This document shows, one piece after another, positions 40,274-49,415 of a DNA stretch of 51,519 bases (the stretch's first letter is position 1; each line of letters begins with the position of its first letter). The translations under genes were made by a program, and so were the position numbers. The stretch covers positions 1-51,519 of the forward strand of contig CAOKFN010000034.1 in NCBI GenBank assembly GCA_948467735.1, read 5' to 3'. The notes under the pieces were generated by a model. That model worked only from the letters and a program-made list of their open reading frames with translations. It was not told the origin of the DNA and did not search any database. This stretch comes from an uncultured bacterium. GTDB lineage: Bacteria > Bacillota > Clostridia > Lachnospirales > Lachnospiraceae.

Positions 40274-40306
40274 AAAAGGGACAGGTTGATACAATCTGTC
40301 CTTTTT
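40274..40306 (+). terminator. terminator inside the element
   Basis: AAAAGGGACAG pairs with CTGTCCTTTTT across an 11-nt loop. Confidence 0.75.
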
Positions 40307-40340
40307 CTCTGCAAAAATTTAAGGAAAAGGAGGAAACGGG

Positions 40341-40730
40341 GTGAAGGTCATAAAGATTTTTTCAAAGAGCCAGCTCATACTTCTGCGTAATATTAATCCA
40401 TTGTTGGGGCGGTATAGACTGCCGAAAAGAATTTTAAAGAAAATGGATTACATTTTGGAGGAAGAAAATCTGGGTCAACAGGGATTTCTCATTGCCATAG
40501 TAGAACCTGTCAGGGATGACGTTCGGGAAATAGAAGATGCCGTCAATGTATATCCTTGTCAGCTTCAATTTTTGGATGAAATCGAACGACAGGAGACACA
40601 GGATACTGACCGCAGTAACAAAAAGGGCAGAGAGTGGTTTTTGAAAAAGCTTCATATTCAGGAGACAGACAGCTATATCTATGTATTGTACTATATCCTG
40701 AAAAAGCATTTATACAAAACGCTTTCGTGA
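40341..40730 (+). CDS. unknown element protein
   Basis: 129 residues starting GTG 40341 after AGGAGG. Basic and soluble: IKIFSKSQLILLRNINPLLGRYRLPKRILKKMDYILEEENLG, then acidic and basic helices. I do not recognise it. It lies between two terminators and appears as its own unit. Confidence 0.6.
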   Translation: MKVIKIFSKSQLILLRNINPLLGRYRLPKRILKKMDYILEEENLGQQGFLIAIVEPVRDDVREIEDAVNVYPCQLQFLDEIERQETQDTDRSNKKGREWFLKKLHIQETDSYIYVLYYILKKHLYKTLS

Positions 40731-40755
40731 CGCAACGGCAATCATGTCAACAGTG

Positions 40756-40796
40756 TTTTGGGCGGTGTAGCGGCGTACACCGCCCAAAATCTTTTT
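40756..40796 (+). terminator. strong terminator inside the element
   Basis: TTTTGGGCGGTGTA pairs perfectly with TACACCGCCCAAAA across a 6-nt loop, followed by TCTTTTT. Confidence 0.93.
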
Positions 40797-40815
40797 ATCA
40801 GGAGGAGGAAAGCCT

Positions 40816-41364
40816 ATGGAGACAGTCAGACAGAATGTCATATTGGAGCGTACAGGGATATTCAGCCAGACAGCGGGTAAAAGGTTTGAGTATACAATGG
40901 AGCGCAAGGAAACAAAGGGCAAAAAGATTTTAGTTATCTGCACCAATCCCACATCAGACAATTTGCTGGTGGTGGATCTGACGACAAATTATCTGATGAA
41001 CAATCTTTTCGCAATGGGGTACAGCACGATTACACTGTGTAACCTGTTTGCGGACATTACAGACAAACTCCAGCCTACAAAGGCAGGAGACAATACCGAC
41101 AATTTAGAGTATATCAAGGAGGTTCTCAAAAGGGACTTTGACGAGATACTTCTGGGATTTGGCAATGGCTATGTGGGCAACAAGAAGGTGAAAGAGGAAA
41201 AGGAAAATCTGTATAAGATTTTGAAGCCGTATGCCAAAAAGCTGACAGAGCTTGTGGATACGGACGACAAGTATAAAACATTGAAAACAATACACCCTTT
41301 GTTTGCGGGACAGAGATTTTCAGGAAAATGGGCATTCCGTAAGTTTGTACTGCCTAAGATATAG
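40816..41364 (+). CDS. DUF1643-like protein
   Basis: 182 residues; AGGAGGAGG before the ATG. The core ILVICTNPTSDNLLVVDLTTNYLMNNLFAMGYSTITLCNLFA follows the DUF1643 pattern (NPS/T...D.T...). The later ILLGFGNG and KWAFRKFVLP also fit. The biochemical role of DUF1643 is not known to me; it often occurs in mobile or defence-rich regions. It is followed by two tiny membrane proteins. Confidence 0.72.
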   Translation: METVRQNVILERTGIFSQTAGKRFEYTMERKETKGKKILVICTNPTSDNLLVVDLTTNYLMNNLFAMGYSTITLCNLFADITDKLQPTKAGDNTDNLEYIKEVLKRDFDEILLGFGNGYVGNKKVKEEKENLYKILKPYAKKLTELVDTDDKYKTLKTIHPLFAGQRFSGKWAFRKFVLPKI

Positions 41365-41414
41365 ACGGGGCAGGAGTATTGTTTTCAGGTGACAGAAAGG
41401 AAAGGGTATCGGTT

Positions 41415-41501
41415 ATGAATTATTTTATTGGAATTGGCATAGGGATTGTGCTTATCAACGTAATCTATATCAATGTATCTATGTGGGAAGGAGCATATTG
41501 A
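41415..41501 (+). CDS. tiny membrane peptide (28 residues)
   Basis: MNYFIGIGIGIVLINVIYIN then a short polar end. One span. AAAGG lies before the ATG and the stop is 2 bases before the next ATG. Supported by tight packing, not by homology. Confidence 0.4.
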   Translation: MNYFIGIGIGIVLINVIYINVSMWEGAY

Positions 41502-41503
41502 AA

Positions 41504-41587
41504 ATGGGCGATATCATCTTGGGTATAACACTGGTAGTCAGCATCTTAAAGGTTGTGGTTCAGTATAAGGGAAAGCAGGGAAAATAA
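41504..41587 (+). CDS. tiny membrane peptide (27 residues)
   Basis: MGDIILGITLVVSILKVVVQ plus a basic tail KGKQGK. GGAAGGAG lies ~10 bases before the ATG, and the stop is 1 base before the next gene's ATG, suggesting coupled translation. Confidence 0.45.
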   Translation: MGDIILGITLVVSILKVVVQYKGKQGK

Positions 41588-41588
41588 A

Positions 41589-41948
41589 ATGTATAAAATC
41601 ATACCGAATGCAGACGCATTAAAACAGTTTCAGGAGGAGACAGGGAACGCCTTATCCCTATGGAAAAATACGAAGGCTGTCGAAAGCATCAGGGTAATGG
41701 CTGAACAGACGGACTTTTACTATGGTGCAGACAGGGATATTGCCGCTGATTTGGGCGGTTACATAATTATCCTTTATGGGGACGCTGACGAAATGGAAAG
41801 AGAATTTGACGGAGTGTTACAGCGTTACTGCACAGAGAAGGATTTGTATGAGTTTGAGGATGAATATCCCAATGGGCAGGATATGGTCGTGATACGGCTT
41901 TATATCTGTTCAAACGATTATGCGGTGGCGGTTGTGACGGTTCAGTAA
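41589..41948 (+). CDS. unknown small acidic protein
   Basis: 119 residues from the ATG at 41589, the start that fits the run of tightly packed genes. Soluble: DALKQFQEETGNALSLWKNTKAVESIRVMAEQTDFYYGADRD, then strands with acids (GYIIILYGDADEMEREFDGVL). No family recognised. Confidence 0.6.
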   Translation: MYKIIPNADALKQFQEETGNALSLWKNTKAVESIRVMAEQTDFYYGADRDIAADLGGYIIILYGDADEMEREFDGVLQRYCTEKDLYEFEDEYPNGQDMVVIRLYICSNDYAVAVVTVQ

Positions 41949-41958
41949 TGTCAGGATA

Positions 41959-42033
41959 TAATTTTTGATATGCCGCTTGCCTGAAAGCGGATGAAACGCC
42001 TGATTAAATGACAAAGCGGCATATCAAAAATTA
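41959..42033 (+). other. 20-bp perfect inverted repeat with alternative inner hairpin
   Basis: TAATTTTTGATATGCCGCTT (41959-41978) pairs perfectly with 42014-42033. The last six bases of the left arm (CCGCTT) can instead pair with AAGCGG at 41985-41990. Two exclusive structures are therefore possible just before the DUF927-like gene: an attenuator, a terminator or a replication origin signal. Confidence 0.75.
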
Positions 42034-42126
42034 CGCCTTCCATTCCTGTTTCACGTTTGAAAATATTGTTGAGGGACGTCGATAAAAATAAGTACCAAAC
42101 CTGAAAATCACAGCATATAAATTGAT

Positions 42127-43863
42127 ATGCGTGTGCCTGACCATATATGCCATGGAAAGGAGATGTTCATCATTTTAAAAGCGACAGTAAGAAAATCAGC
42201 AGATAAAAACGAATGCTATGTGATACAAAAGAAATACACCGTTTATGAGGGACAGTACGGCTTATGGGAAACAAAAGACGATTCACTTGTTTTTATACCA
42301 AAAGGTTCTGCGGTATATGTATCAAGAATTGTGAACCGCATAGACACAGGAGAAAAATTTCTGGATTTACTTTTTATAGATGCACAGGGAAATGAGGTAG
42401 AGATACCATTTCCAAGAAAGGAACTGACAGAACAGGGCATCATGGAGTTGTTGAGATATGGAGTCCAGATATTGAAACAGGATGCAAAGGTACTGATCAC
42501 AAGTATCTTTAATCAGGAGCCGTATGTGCCCAGTATTTTACAGCATGAGACATTGGGGTTTTCCCAATATGATGAACGCACTGTTTTTTTGGCTGAGAAG
42601 GCTATCGGCGCAGAGTCAAAATACTGTGGCAGATTACAAATCGGTTCAAAAGGAAAATACAAGGCATGGAAGAAACTGGTCATAGATGAAGTGCTTGGAA
42701 ACATTCCCTTGGAATTTATGCTTGCAGTAGCAGGAAGCGGGATTTTAGTGGACTATCTCAGGGAAAAGGTGCAGGTAGAAAATATAATCGTCAGCATGGT
42801 GGGTGAAAGCTCTTCTGGAAAGACTTCAGCAGGACTTTTCATGGTAAGCTGTGGTGCAAAACCCAGTTTTCAGGGTGACAGTCTGGTACTGAATTTCTCC
42901 GATACACAGAATGCGTTATTGGCAACAATCCAGTCAAGCTATCCTGTTCTCATTGATGAAGGTTCCCTGTGCAATTACAATCCCACAAAGCTGTTATACA
43001 GCCTGTCTATGGGAAAGGAGAAGAAAAGGCTCACAAAAGATTTGGAAAGGGCTGAATCGGGATATTTCAGCACCGCCATTGCCATTACAAGTGAAAAAAG
43101 CCTGATTGATATAGCGGATGAAAACACAGGGTTATTAGTGCGTGTGCTGGAAATTGAAAATGTGATATGGACAAAAAGTGCCGAATCTGCAGACCGAATC
43201 AAGAATACCATTTCAGGAAATTATGGATGGCTGATACCTAAGCTTGCCAAATATATTCTGGATTTAGAACAGGAATGTGGGAAGGAAGAAATTGTTTCTT
43301 TCTATTGGCAGTGGTATCAGTATTTAGTAGAAAGTGCGCAGGAACAGGGCTTTTATAACAATTTTACAGAAAGAGCCTGCAAACAGTACGCACTGATATT
43401 GACAAGCGCCTCACTTATTGAGAGTGTAATGGATATTCAGCTAAATACGGATGAAATCATTCAGTTTATCGAAAAACACAGCCTTGTCAGAGAAGCGAAC
43501 CATGCAGATATCGGTGCAAGAGCTTTGATATATCTTATGCAGTACGTCACAAAATATTACAATCAGTTTGTGAGGGAAGGAGATGGGGATTTCGCACCCC
43601 AAAAGTGTCTGGGACGTATCAAGGATTTAAAGCAAGGCGGTGTTACCTATAAGAAACGACTTTTTATAGCAGACGAAACGCTTGAAGAAATACTCAGGGA
43701 AGGCAGATTTCCTGATAAAAAAGTGGTTTTAAAAAGATGGAAGGAGCAAGGCATACTTCATTGCAAAAAAGACCGTTATCTTTCAGATATCGTGATTGCA
43801 GGAGAAATAAAGGTAAAGGGCTATAAAATTGATTTACCCGAAATAAGTGATGATAACAAATAA
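42127..43863 (+). CDS. DUF927-like helicase/ATPase of the element
   Basis: 578 residues. The Walker A motif is GESSSGKTS (~225) and a Walker B-like region is YPVLIDEGS; a further strand AIAITSEKS fits the helicase family. The N-terminal third (~1-150) and text around ILQHETLGFSQYDERTVFLAE fit DUF927 proteins, which are linked to replication of mobile elements. The start is uncertain: the ATG at 42127 has no site, the ATG at 42163 touches AAAGGAG, and a non-AUG codon at 42172 has ideal spacing. It may drive replication of the excised element. Confidence 0.78.
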   Translation: MRVPDHICHGKEMFIILKATVRKSADKNECYVIQKKYTVYEGQYGLWETKDDSLVFIPKGSAVYVSRIVNRIDTGEKFLDLLFIDAQGNEVEIPFPRKELTEQGIMELLRYGVQILKQDAKVLITSIFNQEPYVPSILQHETLGFSQYDERTVFLAEKAIGAESKYCGRLQIGSKGKYKAWKKLVIDEVLGNIPLEFMLAVAGSGILVDYLREKVQVENIIVSMVGESSSGKTSAGLFMVSCGAKPSFQGDSLVLNFSDTQNALLATIQSSYPVLIDEGSLCNYNPTKLLYSLSMGKEKKRLTKDLERAESGYFSTAIAITSEKSLIDIADENTGLLVRVLEIENVIWTKSAESADRIKNTISGNYGWLIPKLAKYILDLEQECGKEEIVSFYWQWYQYLVESAQEQGFYNNFTERACKQYALILTSASLIESVMDIQLNTDEIIQFIEKHSLVREANHADIGARALIYLMQYVTKYYNQFVREGDGDFAPQKCLGRIKDLKQGGVTYKKRLFIADETLEEILREGRFPDKKVVLKRWKEQGILHCKKDRYLSDIVIAGEIKVKGYKIDLPEISDDNK

Positions 43864-43910
43864 GGATGTTGCAGAAATAAATTTTGGGATTTAGAGTAAG
43901 AGGTGATTCA

Positions 43911-45101
43911 ATGTCAAAAAAGTCAATAACGGGGTCAATCAGACCCCGCCCTTCAAAGGATGATGTACAATATTATACGGTTGTTCTGGAACTAGGCAAA
44001 GACCCCGTTACGGGAAAACGTATCAGGGCAAGTTTTCGGATAGATACGACTGATAAGAAGGAAGCAGAGAATTATCTGACCATGAAAAAGGCGGAATACC
44101 TGCAAGGTGAACTTCTGAATCCTTCCGACATGACAGTAGCGAGCTATCTTGATGAGTATCTTGAATACTGTGAAAGCTGTAATCACAGTGCGGCAACGAT
44201 AAGGGATTATAAAGAAAAGATAGAGAGATACTTAAAGCCTATGTTTGGAAAGAAAAAACTTCAGGAACTGCAAAAAGTACACATTCAGCAGGTATATAAC
44301 ACCTGGAAGAAAAAATCCAATGCCAGTGACAAACCTCTTGGCGCAGAAAGCATTAAACACATTAACCGTATTTTTAAGGCGGCATTGAATGAGGCTGTAG
44401 GACGTCAATATATCAAACAAAATCCCGCAGCGAATGTTAAGATTGCAAGGGACGCTTCCACAAAAAATATAGATGTATATACCGTGGAGGAAATCAGGGA
44501 ATTACAGAGAGCCGTGAAAGGGACAGATATGGAGCTTCCTGTCGCCTTGTTGTTTGACTGTGTTATGCGCCGTGGAGAATTATTGGGATTAAGATTTTCA
44601 GATATAGATTTTTCTACGAATACCGTTACAATATGCCATTCTCTGGTTGAGACGCAGGACAGCAAGGTTTGTGTCCTGAAGGACTGCAAGACAGAAGATT
44701 CCTGCCGGGAGATGGTTGTCAGCGATTATACCATGAAGCTATTGAAAAAGCAGAGAGCAATATATAAAGCAAATAAGCTGAAATATGGAAAAGATTTTAA
44801 TGATAAAGAATTTGTTGTGTGCCAAGAGGACGGCAGTCCTTTTCTGCCGAAAAGCTTTACCCGAAAGTGGGCAAGGACTTTGGAAAAACATGGTCTGCGT
44901 CATATCAAGCTTCACGGAACAAGACACAGTGCCATATCCCTGTTGCTGTCAGAAGGAATACCGCTGCATATCGTACAGCAGAGAGCAGGGCATAAAGACC
45001 CTAAAATAACGCTTTCAGTCTATTCCCATGTTGCAAAGGATAAGCAGAACATAGTGGCAGAAAAACTGGAAAACCTTATATTTTCGGCGGTCAACGAGTA
45101 A
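43911..45101 (+). CDS. int: tyrosine recombinase (integrase)
   Basis: 396 residues from the ATG at 43911 (AGAGGTGA before it). An AP2-like arm-binding domain (~10-60), SAM-like core-binding domain (~70-165), then the catalytic domain with R in VMRRGELLGLRF (~220), HGTRHSAISLLL (~338), GHKDPKITLSVYSH with His (~362) and Tyr (~371). All active-site residues look present. It would integrate and excise the element at tRNA-Lys. It is the phage/ICE Tn916-like class common in Firmicutes. It lies 47 bases after the DUF927-like gene. Confidence 0.95.
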   Translation: MSKKSITGSIRPRPSKDDVQYYTVVLELGKDPVTGKRIRASFRIDTTDKKEAENYLTMKKAEYLQGELLNPSDMTVASYLDEYLEYCESCNHSAATIRDYKEKIERYLKPMFGKKKLQELQKVHIQQVYNTWKKKSNASDKPLGAESIKHINRIFKAALNEAVGRQYIKQNPAANVKIARDASTKNIDVYTVEEIRELQRAVKGTDMELPVALLFDCVMRRGELLGLRFSDIDFSTNTVTICHSLVETQDSKVCVLKDCKTEDSCREMVVSDYTMKLLKKQRAIYKANKLKYGKDFNDKEFVVCQEDGSPFLPKSFTRKWARTLEKHGLRHIKLHGTRHSAISLLLSEGIPLHIVQQRAGHKDPKITLSVYSHVAKDKQNIVAEKLENLIFSAVNE

Positions 45102-45323
45102 AACTGACCCCCTGATTTTATTACAGAGAGGTATAGGGGGATTAAGGACAATGTAAGAATGACTTTGCAAGGGTATCAGAAAAATTCATAGGAATTTCAT
45201 TGTAAGCGGGAAGGTTTTTTTGTATAATTGACATGTAACAGGCACAGGATAAGGAAAATATTTTGATAATCCTATTGAGTATCAGCGGTTAATCAGCATG
45301 TATTACAATAGAGAGGTGGTAAA

Positions 45324-46166
45324 GTGGCGCAAAGCACACCAAAACGTAAAATAAAAGACAGCGTATTCACAAATTTATTTCAGGACAAAAAATATCTGTT
45401 ACAACTGTATAAGGCACTTCACCCTGAGGATGACAGTGTGAAGGAAGATGATATAAAAGATGTTACCATCAAGCATATATTGGTAGATGCAGACTACAAT
45501 GACCTTGGTTTCTCGGTCGGCGGCAGGCTTGTCATTCTGGTTGAGAGCCAGTCAACATGGACATTGAATATCATAATACGTGCGTTAATGTATCTGATAC
45601 AGACTTATCACGACTTCTTTAAGCGTACCAAACAAAACTTGTATGGGGCGAAAAAGGTGAATATGCCAAAACCCGAATTATATGTGATATTTACAGGTGA
45701 AAAGCCAAAGAACCCGCCTGACGCTATATCGCTCTCAAAAGATTTTTTTGGCGGTGAAAAGATAGCAGTTGACGCAGAGGTCAGGGTGCTTTATCAGGAG
45801 GACGAAAACAGCATAATTGGGCAGTATATCATTTTCTGTAAGGTGTATAATGAACAGAGAAAGATGTACGGTCAAACAAAAGAAGCGGTAATAGAAACAA
45901 TTCGTATCTGTAAGGACAGGAACGTGTTAAAAGAATATCTTGAAAACAAGGAACAGGAGGTTGTAGATATAATGATGACATTGTTTGATGACGAGCAGGT
46001 TTTGGAAGCATACGCAGAAGATATTAAAAATAGCGAGGCAAGAAAAACGGCAGAAAAACTGATAAGAAAAGGGAAAATGTCGCTTGATGAAATTGCGGAG
46101 TGTGTTCCGGCATTATCCCTTGAAGATTTAAGAAAACTTGAAAAGGAAGTTCTGCAGATGGCGTAA
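45324..46166 (+). CDS. Rpn/PD-(D/E)XK-type nuclease
   Basis: 280 residues, GTG start after GAGAGGTGG. The N-terminal half reads as a Rpn-family nuclease: DSVFTNLFQDKKYLLQLYKALHP, then D in VDADYNDLGF and the ExQ in RLVILVESQSTW, followed by ALMYLIQTYHDFF. The C-terminal helices are typical. Rpn proteins promote RecA-independent recombination or act as defence nucleases. A decayed copy of its gene lies at 46913-47121. Confidence 0.8.
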   Translation: MAQSTPKRKIKDSVFTNLFQDKKYLLQLYKALHPEDDSVKEDDIKDVTIKHILVDADYNDLGFSVGGRLVILVESQSTWTLNIIIRALMYLIQTYHDFFKRTKQNLYGAKKVNMPKPELYVIFTGEKPKNPPDAISLSKDFFGGEKIAVDAEVRVLYQEDENSIIGQYIIFCKVYNEQRKMYGQTKEAVIETIRICKDRNVLKEYLENKEQEVVDIMMTLFDDEQVLEAYAEDIKNSEARKTAEKLIRKGKMSLDEIAECVPALSLEDLRKLEKEVLQMA

Positions 46167-46226
46167 TCAATTAAATCATAACAGTGCGAGGGTATAAAGA
46201 AAATACATTGCAGATAACAGGATAGC

Positions 46227-46320
46227 TGCCCGAAATCCCGTAAACAGTATCAGAAATCACAGAGCATATCGAAATATTTTTATGCACTGTTGATATTAGA
46301 GCGGGATTTCGGGCATTTTT
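46227..46320 (+). terminator. long-range terminator-like hairpin
   Basis: TGCCCGAAATCCCG (46227-46240) pairs perfectly with CGGGATTTCGGGCA (46302-46315), followed by TTTTTA. The loop is 61 bases and could fold itself. It marks the right end of the element's coding region; nothing else is seen up to 46488. Confidence 0.65.
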
Positions 46321-46488
46321 ATGTGAAATTTTTCTGCTTGTGAAGCTTATTTCCATGTGCTAAGATTATTTCTAAGAGCATGTCGCAGGATTGGTCGCAG
46401 AGCTTGTACACAAATTTCTCATAAAATTCCACTTTGGATAGCTTTAGATAGGTGATAATTTTTAATGGGGTTTGTCCCTTGTGAGTTC

Positions 46489-46598
46489 CTCTTAATCAGG
46501 GTGTCCAGGGTTCGAGCCCCTGGCGGTGCAGTGTAAAGGACTGATTTTGAGGACGCAGGAGCCTTGGGGTCGGTTCTTTTTTCGTGTACTTTTAAGGC
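46489..46598 (+). repeat. right att repeat (110 bp)
   Basis: Identical to 39026-39135. It contains only the 3' half of tRNA-Lys, so it is not a functional tRNA. Confidence 0.95.
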
Positions 46599-46912
46599 AT
46601 GTTATCCTTTTTCATATCTGTATCTGTCTGTATGCTGTTCAGTGCATTTTTTCGTGAAAGGTCGCATAACCGCACCATATAACTGGGTGAAAGATAGGGA
46701 AATTCTAATATATATCATTATTGTGAAGGTGCGTGTAGAAACAGTTCTATGTTCATATGGAACCTCCTTAGTTGTATGAAATTTTTTCAGTTACAACTTG
46801 AAGCTGCCATATATTTATGTTAAGTTAAAAGGAGAAAAAAGCCCTGACTAATTACGTTGTCAGAGCTGGCTTTACATAACAAACAGTAATACATAACAAT
46901 CCGGTTATACAA

Positions 46913-47121
46913 TAAATATCATAATACGTTCGTTAATGTATCTGATACAGACTTATCACGTGAAAAGACAGCAGTTGACGCAGAGGTCAGGGTCAGGAGG
47001 ACGAGAATAGCATAATTGGGCAGTGTATCATATTCTGCAAGGTGTATAATGGACAGAGAAAGAAATATGGTCAGACAAAAGAAGCGGCAAAAGAAGTAAT
47101 TTGTATCAGTAAAGACAGCGC
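46913..47121 (+). pseudogene. remnant of the Rpn-like nuclease gene
   Basis: ATATCATAATACGTTCGTTAATG... aligns with ~45567-45615, then jumps to ~45757-45920 with small indels. Internal deletions and stops rule out a working product. Confidence 0.85.
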
Positions 47122-47205
47122 TTAATTTTCGGACGCGTTCTAAGCGTCGGACTGCTGGGACAGTTCAGGAAGAATGGAAAAACGAAAAAAAGGAGGGTTT
47201 CGGGG

Positions 47206-49377
47206 ATGCTGGAACAGGCGAAATGGATTGGATGCGGTACGGATATGGGGGAAGTCTGCCCTGAATTTATGCGGACCGTGGAAGTGAATGGGGAAGTGAA
47301 GGCGGCAGTGCTTTCCATTACGGCCGTGGGGGTCTATGAGGCGTTTTTGAACGGGACACGGATAGGGAATTTCGTGCTGGCGCCCGGATGTACGGTTTAC
47401 CGGGAGAGGCTGCAGTATCAGGATTATGATGTAAAGGCCTTGTTAAAAAAGGAAAATATATTGACCGTTACGGTGGGAACGGGCTGGCATCGGGGCAGAA
47501 TCAGCGAGAAAAGCATGGATATTCATCAGATGCCCGCGGCGGTCATCGCCTGCCTTGAAATTATTTATGAGGATGGAAGGACGGAAAGAATCGCCACAGA
47601 TGAAAATTGGAAGGTGAGAAGGAGCAGGATTGTATTCTCGGATTTTTATGACGGTGAAACCTGCGACGCCTCCCTGCCGGAGTGTCCTTATGATAATGTG
47701 AAGCTGTTGGAGCATATGGACAAAAAGAGGCTGATTTCTCAGGAGGGGGAGATTGTCTGTGAGCATGAGAGGCTGAAACCCGTCAGGTATTTTGTGACGC
47801 CCGCGGGGGAGAAGGTGATTGATTTCGGACAGAATCTTGCGGGGTATGTGGAGTTTCATGTGAACGCCCATAAGGGCGACAGGGTTGTGATTTCCCATGG
47901 GGAGATTCTGGATAAGGAAGGGAATGTCTATACGGAAAATTACCGTACCGCCAAGGCAAAGCTGACTTACATCTGCTCGGAGGGGGAGCAGACTTACAAG
48001 CCTCGCCTGACCTTTTACGGGTTCCGCTATATCAGGCTGGACGAATTCCCCGGAGAGGCGAATTTGAATGATTTTACGGCCATAGCGCTGTATTCCGATA
48101 TGAAGCGGACGGGCCGTATTGCGTGCGGGCATAAGGGAATCAATCGGCTGGTGGAGAATACGCTTTGGTCCCAGCGGTCTAATTTTATCGACATTCCCAC
48201 GGACTGTCCCCAGAGGGACGAGCGCATGGGCTGGACTGGGGACGCGCAGGTTTTCTGTAAGACGGCTTCGTATCATTATCATGTTTTGAAATTTTTCCGC
48301 AAATGGCTTGCGGACGTGCGCGTGGAGCAGTATGAGGACGGCATGATATGCGATGTGGTTCCCAATTATTGGAAGATGAGGCGGGGAAGCGCCGCTTGGG
48401 GAGACGTGATTGCCATTGCCCCGTGGCAGATGTATCTGACCTATGGGGATGAGAAGGTGCTGGAAGAGAACTTTGACGCCATGAAGAAATGGGTGGATTA
48501 TATCACAAGAGACAGCGCCCATCCGTATCTTTGGACCTGCAAAAGCGACCAGAAGAAGCTTTGGGGAAAGCATTACGGGGACTGGCTGGCGCAGGATGCG
48601 CCCTACGGCAGTTATATCGGCGCCACGGATGTGGATTTGGTGGCAAGCGCTTTTTATGCCAATTCCGTCTCGCTGCTGGTCAAGACGGGCAGGGTGCTTT
48701 CGCGTGATATGTCGGAATATGAAGAGCTGCATGAGAATATTGTGAAAACATTCCGTCAGACCTTTGCGCTGAATACCCAGACTGCCCATGTGCTGGCCCT
48801 GCGGTTTGGGCTGACGGAGCATCCGGAAGAAACCGCCGCCGAACTGGTGCGTATGATTCGCGGCAACGGGAACAGGCTGCAGACAGGGTTCGTGGGCACG
48901 CCTTATCTGCTGCATGTGCTCAGCGAAAACGGGTACAAGGATACGGCGTATGATCTGCTGCTTCAGGAGGAATTTCCTTCATGGCTGTATGAGGTAAACC
49001 GGGGGGCTACCACCATTTGGGAGCATTGGGACGGGGTCAGGGATGACGGCACGATTTGGAGCAAGGATATGAATTCCTACAATCATTATGCCTACGGATG
49101 TGTGATGGACTGGATTTATGAAGCGGCGGCGGGCATTCGGACGATGGAGGAGTATCCCGGTTTTGAGAAGGTGCGTATCTGCCCGCTTCCGGATGAACGG
49201 CTGGGCTGGCTGAAGGTATCGCTGGAAACGGCGCATGGCAGGATAATCTCCGGGTGGGTGTGTCAGGAAGGCGGGGTAAGGTATGAGATTTCCACCCCGG
49301 TGGATGCGGTTGTGGTAATTGACGGGAAGGAGCATCTGGTCGGAAAGGGAGATTATATCTTTTATGGGGATCTGTAA
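47206..49377 (+). CDS. GH78 alpha-L-rhamnosidase
   Basis: 723 residues, no signal peptide, so probably intracellular. N-terminal beta domains (AVLSITAVGVYEAFLNGTRIGNFVLAPGCT; VIDFGQNLAGYVEF) precede an (alpha/alpha)6 barrel with the GH78 signature DCPQRDERMGWTGDAQ and a later WEHWDGV, where the acidic catalytic residues lie. It removes L-rhamnose from plant or bacterial glycans by an inverting mechanism. AAGGAGGG lies ahead of the ATG. Length is on the short side for GH78. No sugar transporter or rhamnose catabolic gene adjoins it. Confidence 0.92.
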   Translation: MLEQAKWIGCGTDMGEVCPEFMRTVEVNGEVKAAVLSITAVGVYEAFLNGTRIGNFVLAPGCTVYRERLQYQDYDVKALLKKENILTVTVGTGWHRGRISEKSMDIHQMPAAVIACLEIIYEDGRTERIATDENWKVRRSRIVFSDFYDGETCDASLPECPYDNVKLLEHMDKKRLISQEGEIVCEHERLKPVRYFVTPAGEKVIDFGQNLAGYVEFHVNAHKGDRVVISHGEILDKEGNVYTENYRTAKAKLTYICSEGEQTYKPRLTFYGFRYIRLDEFPGEANLNDFTAIALYSDMKRTGRIACGHKGINRLVENTLWSQRSNFIDIPTDCPQRDERMGWTGDAQVFCKTASYHYHVLKFFRKWLADVRVEQYEDGMICDVVPNYWKMRRGSAAWGDVIAIAPWQMYLTYGDEKVLEENFDAMKKWVDYITRDSAHPYLWTCKSDQKKLWGKHYGDWLAQDAPYGSYIGATDVDLVASAFYANSVSLLVKTGRVLSRDMSEYEELHENIVKTFRQTFALNTQTAHVLALRFGLTEHPEETAAELVRMIRGNGNRLQTGFVGTPYLLHVLSENGYKDTAYDLLLQEEFPSWLYEVNRGATTIWEHWDGVRDDGTIWSKDMNSYNHYAYGCVMDWIYEAAAGIRTMEEYPGFEKVRICPLPDERLGWLKVSLETAHGRIISGWVCQEGGVRYEISTPVDAVVVIDGKEHLVGKGDYIFYGDL

Positions 49378-49415
49378 ACGGCGGTAGGATAAAAATATAA
49401 CAGGAGGCAGGCAGA

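Larger units (their letters stand above)
39026..46488 (+). mobile_element. integrative element in the tRNA-Lys gene (7.46 kb)
   Basis: The 3' part of tRNA-Lys plus downstream bases (39026-39135) recurs perfectly at 46489-46598. Between the copies lie an XRE regulator, short proteins, DUF1643- and DUF927-like genes, a tyrosine recombinase and an Rpn-like nuclease, in AT-richer DNA than the flanks. No relaxase, conjugation, capsid or terminase gene is visible, so it is a small integrative island that could need a helper to move. Confidence 0.88.
46489..47121 (+). mobile_element. decayed tandem copy of the tRNA-Lys element
   Basis: After the right att repeat, 46599-46680 matches 39265-39346, ~46677-46730 matches ~40151-40205, and 46913-47121 matches parts of the Rpn-like gene. 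The order and orientation are those of the intact element, with large deletions. 46735-46905 shows no clear match. Confidence 0.85.

Noticed and set aside
46489..46532. Second tRNA-Lys gene
   Set aside because: Only the 3' half is present; the acceptor 5' strand and D-arm are missing, so it is an att copy.
47443..48915. 490-residue antisense ORF
   Set aside because: It is opposite the GH78 gene, with His/Pro/Arg-rich shadow composition and no ribosome site.
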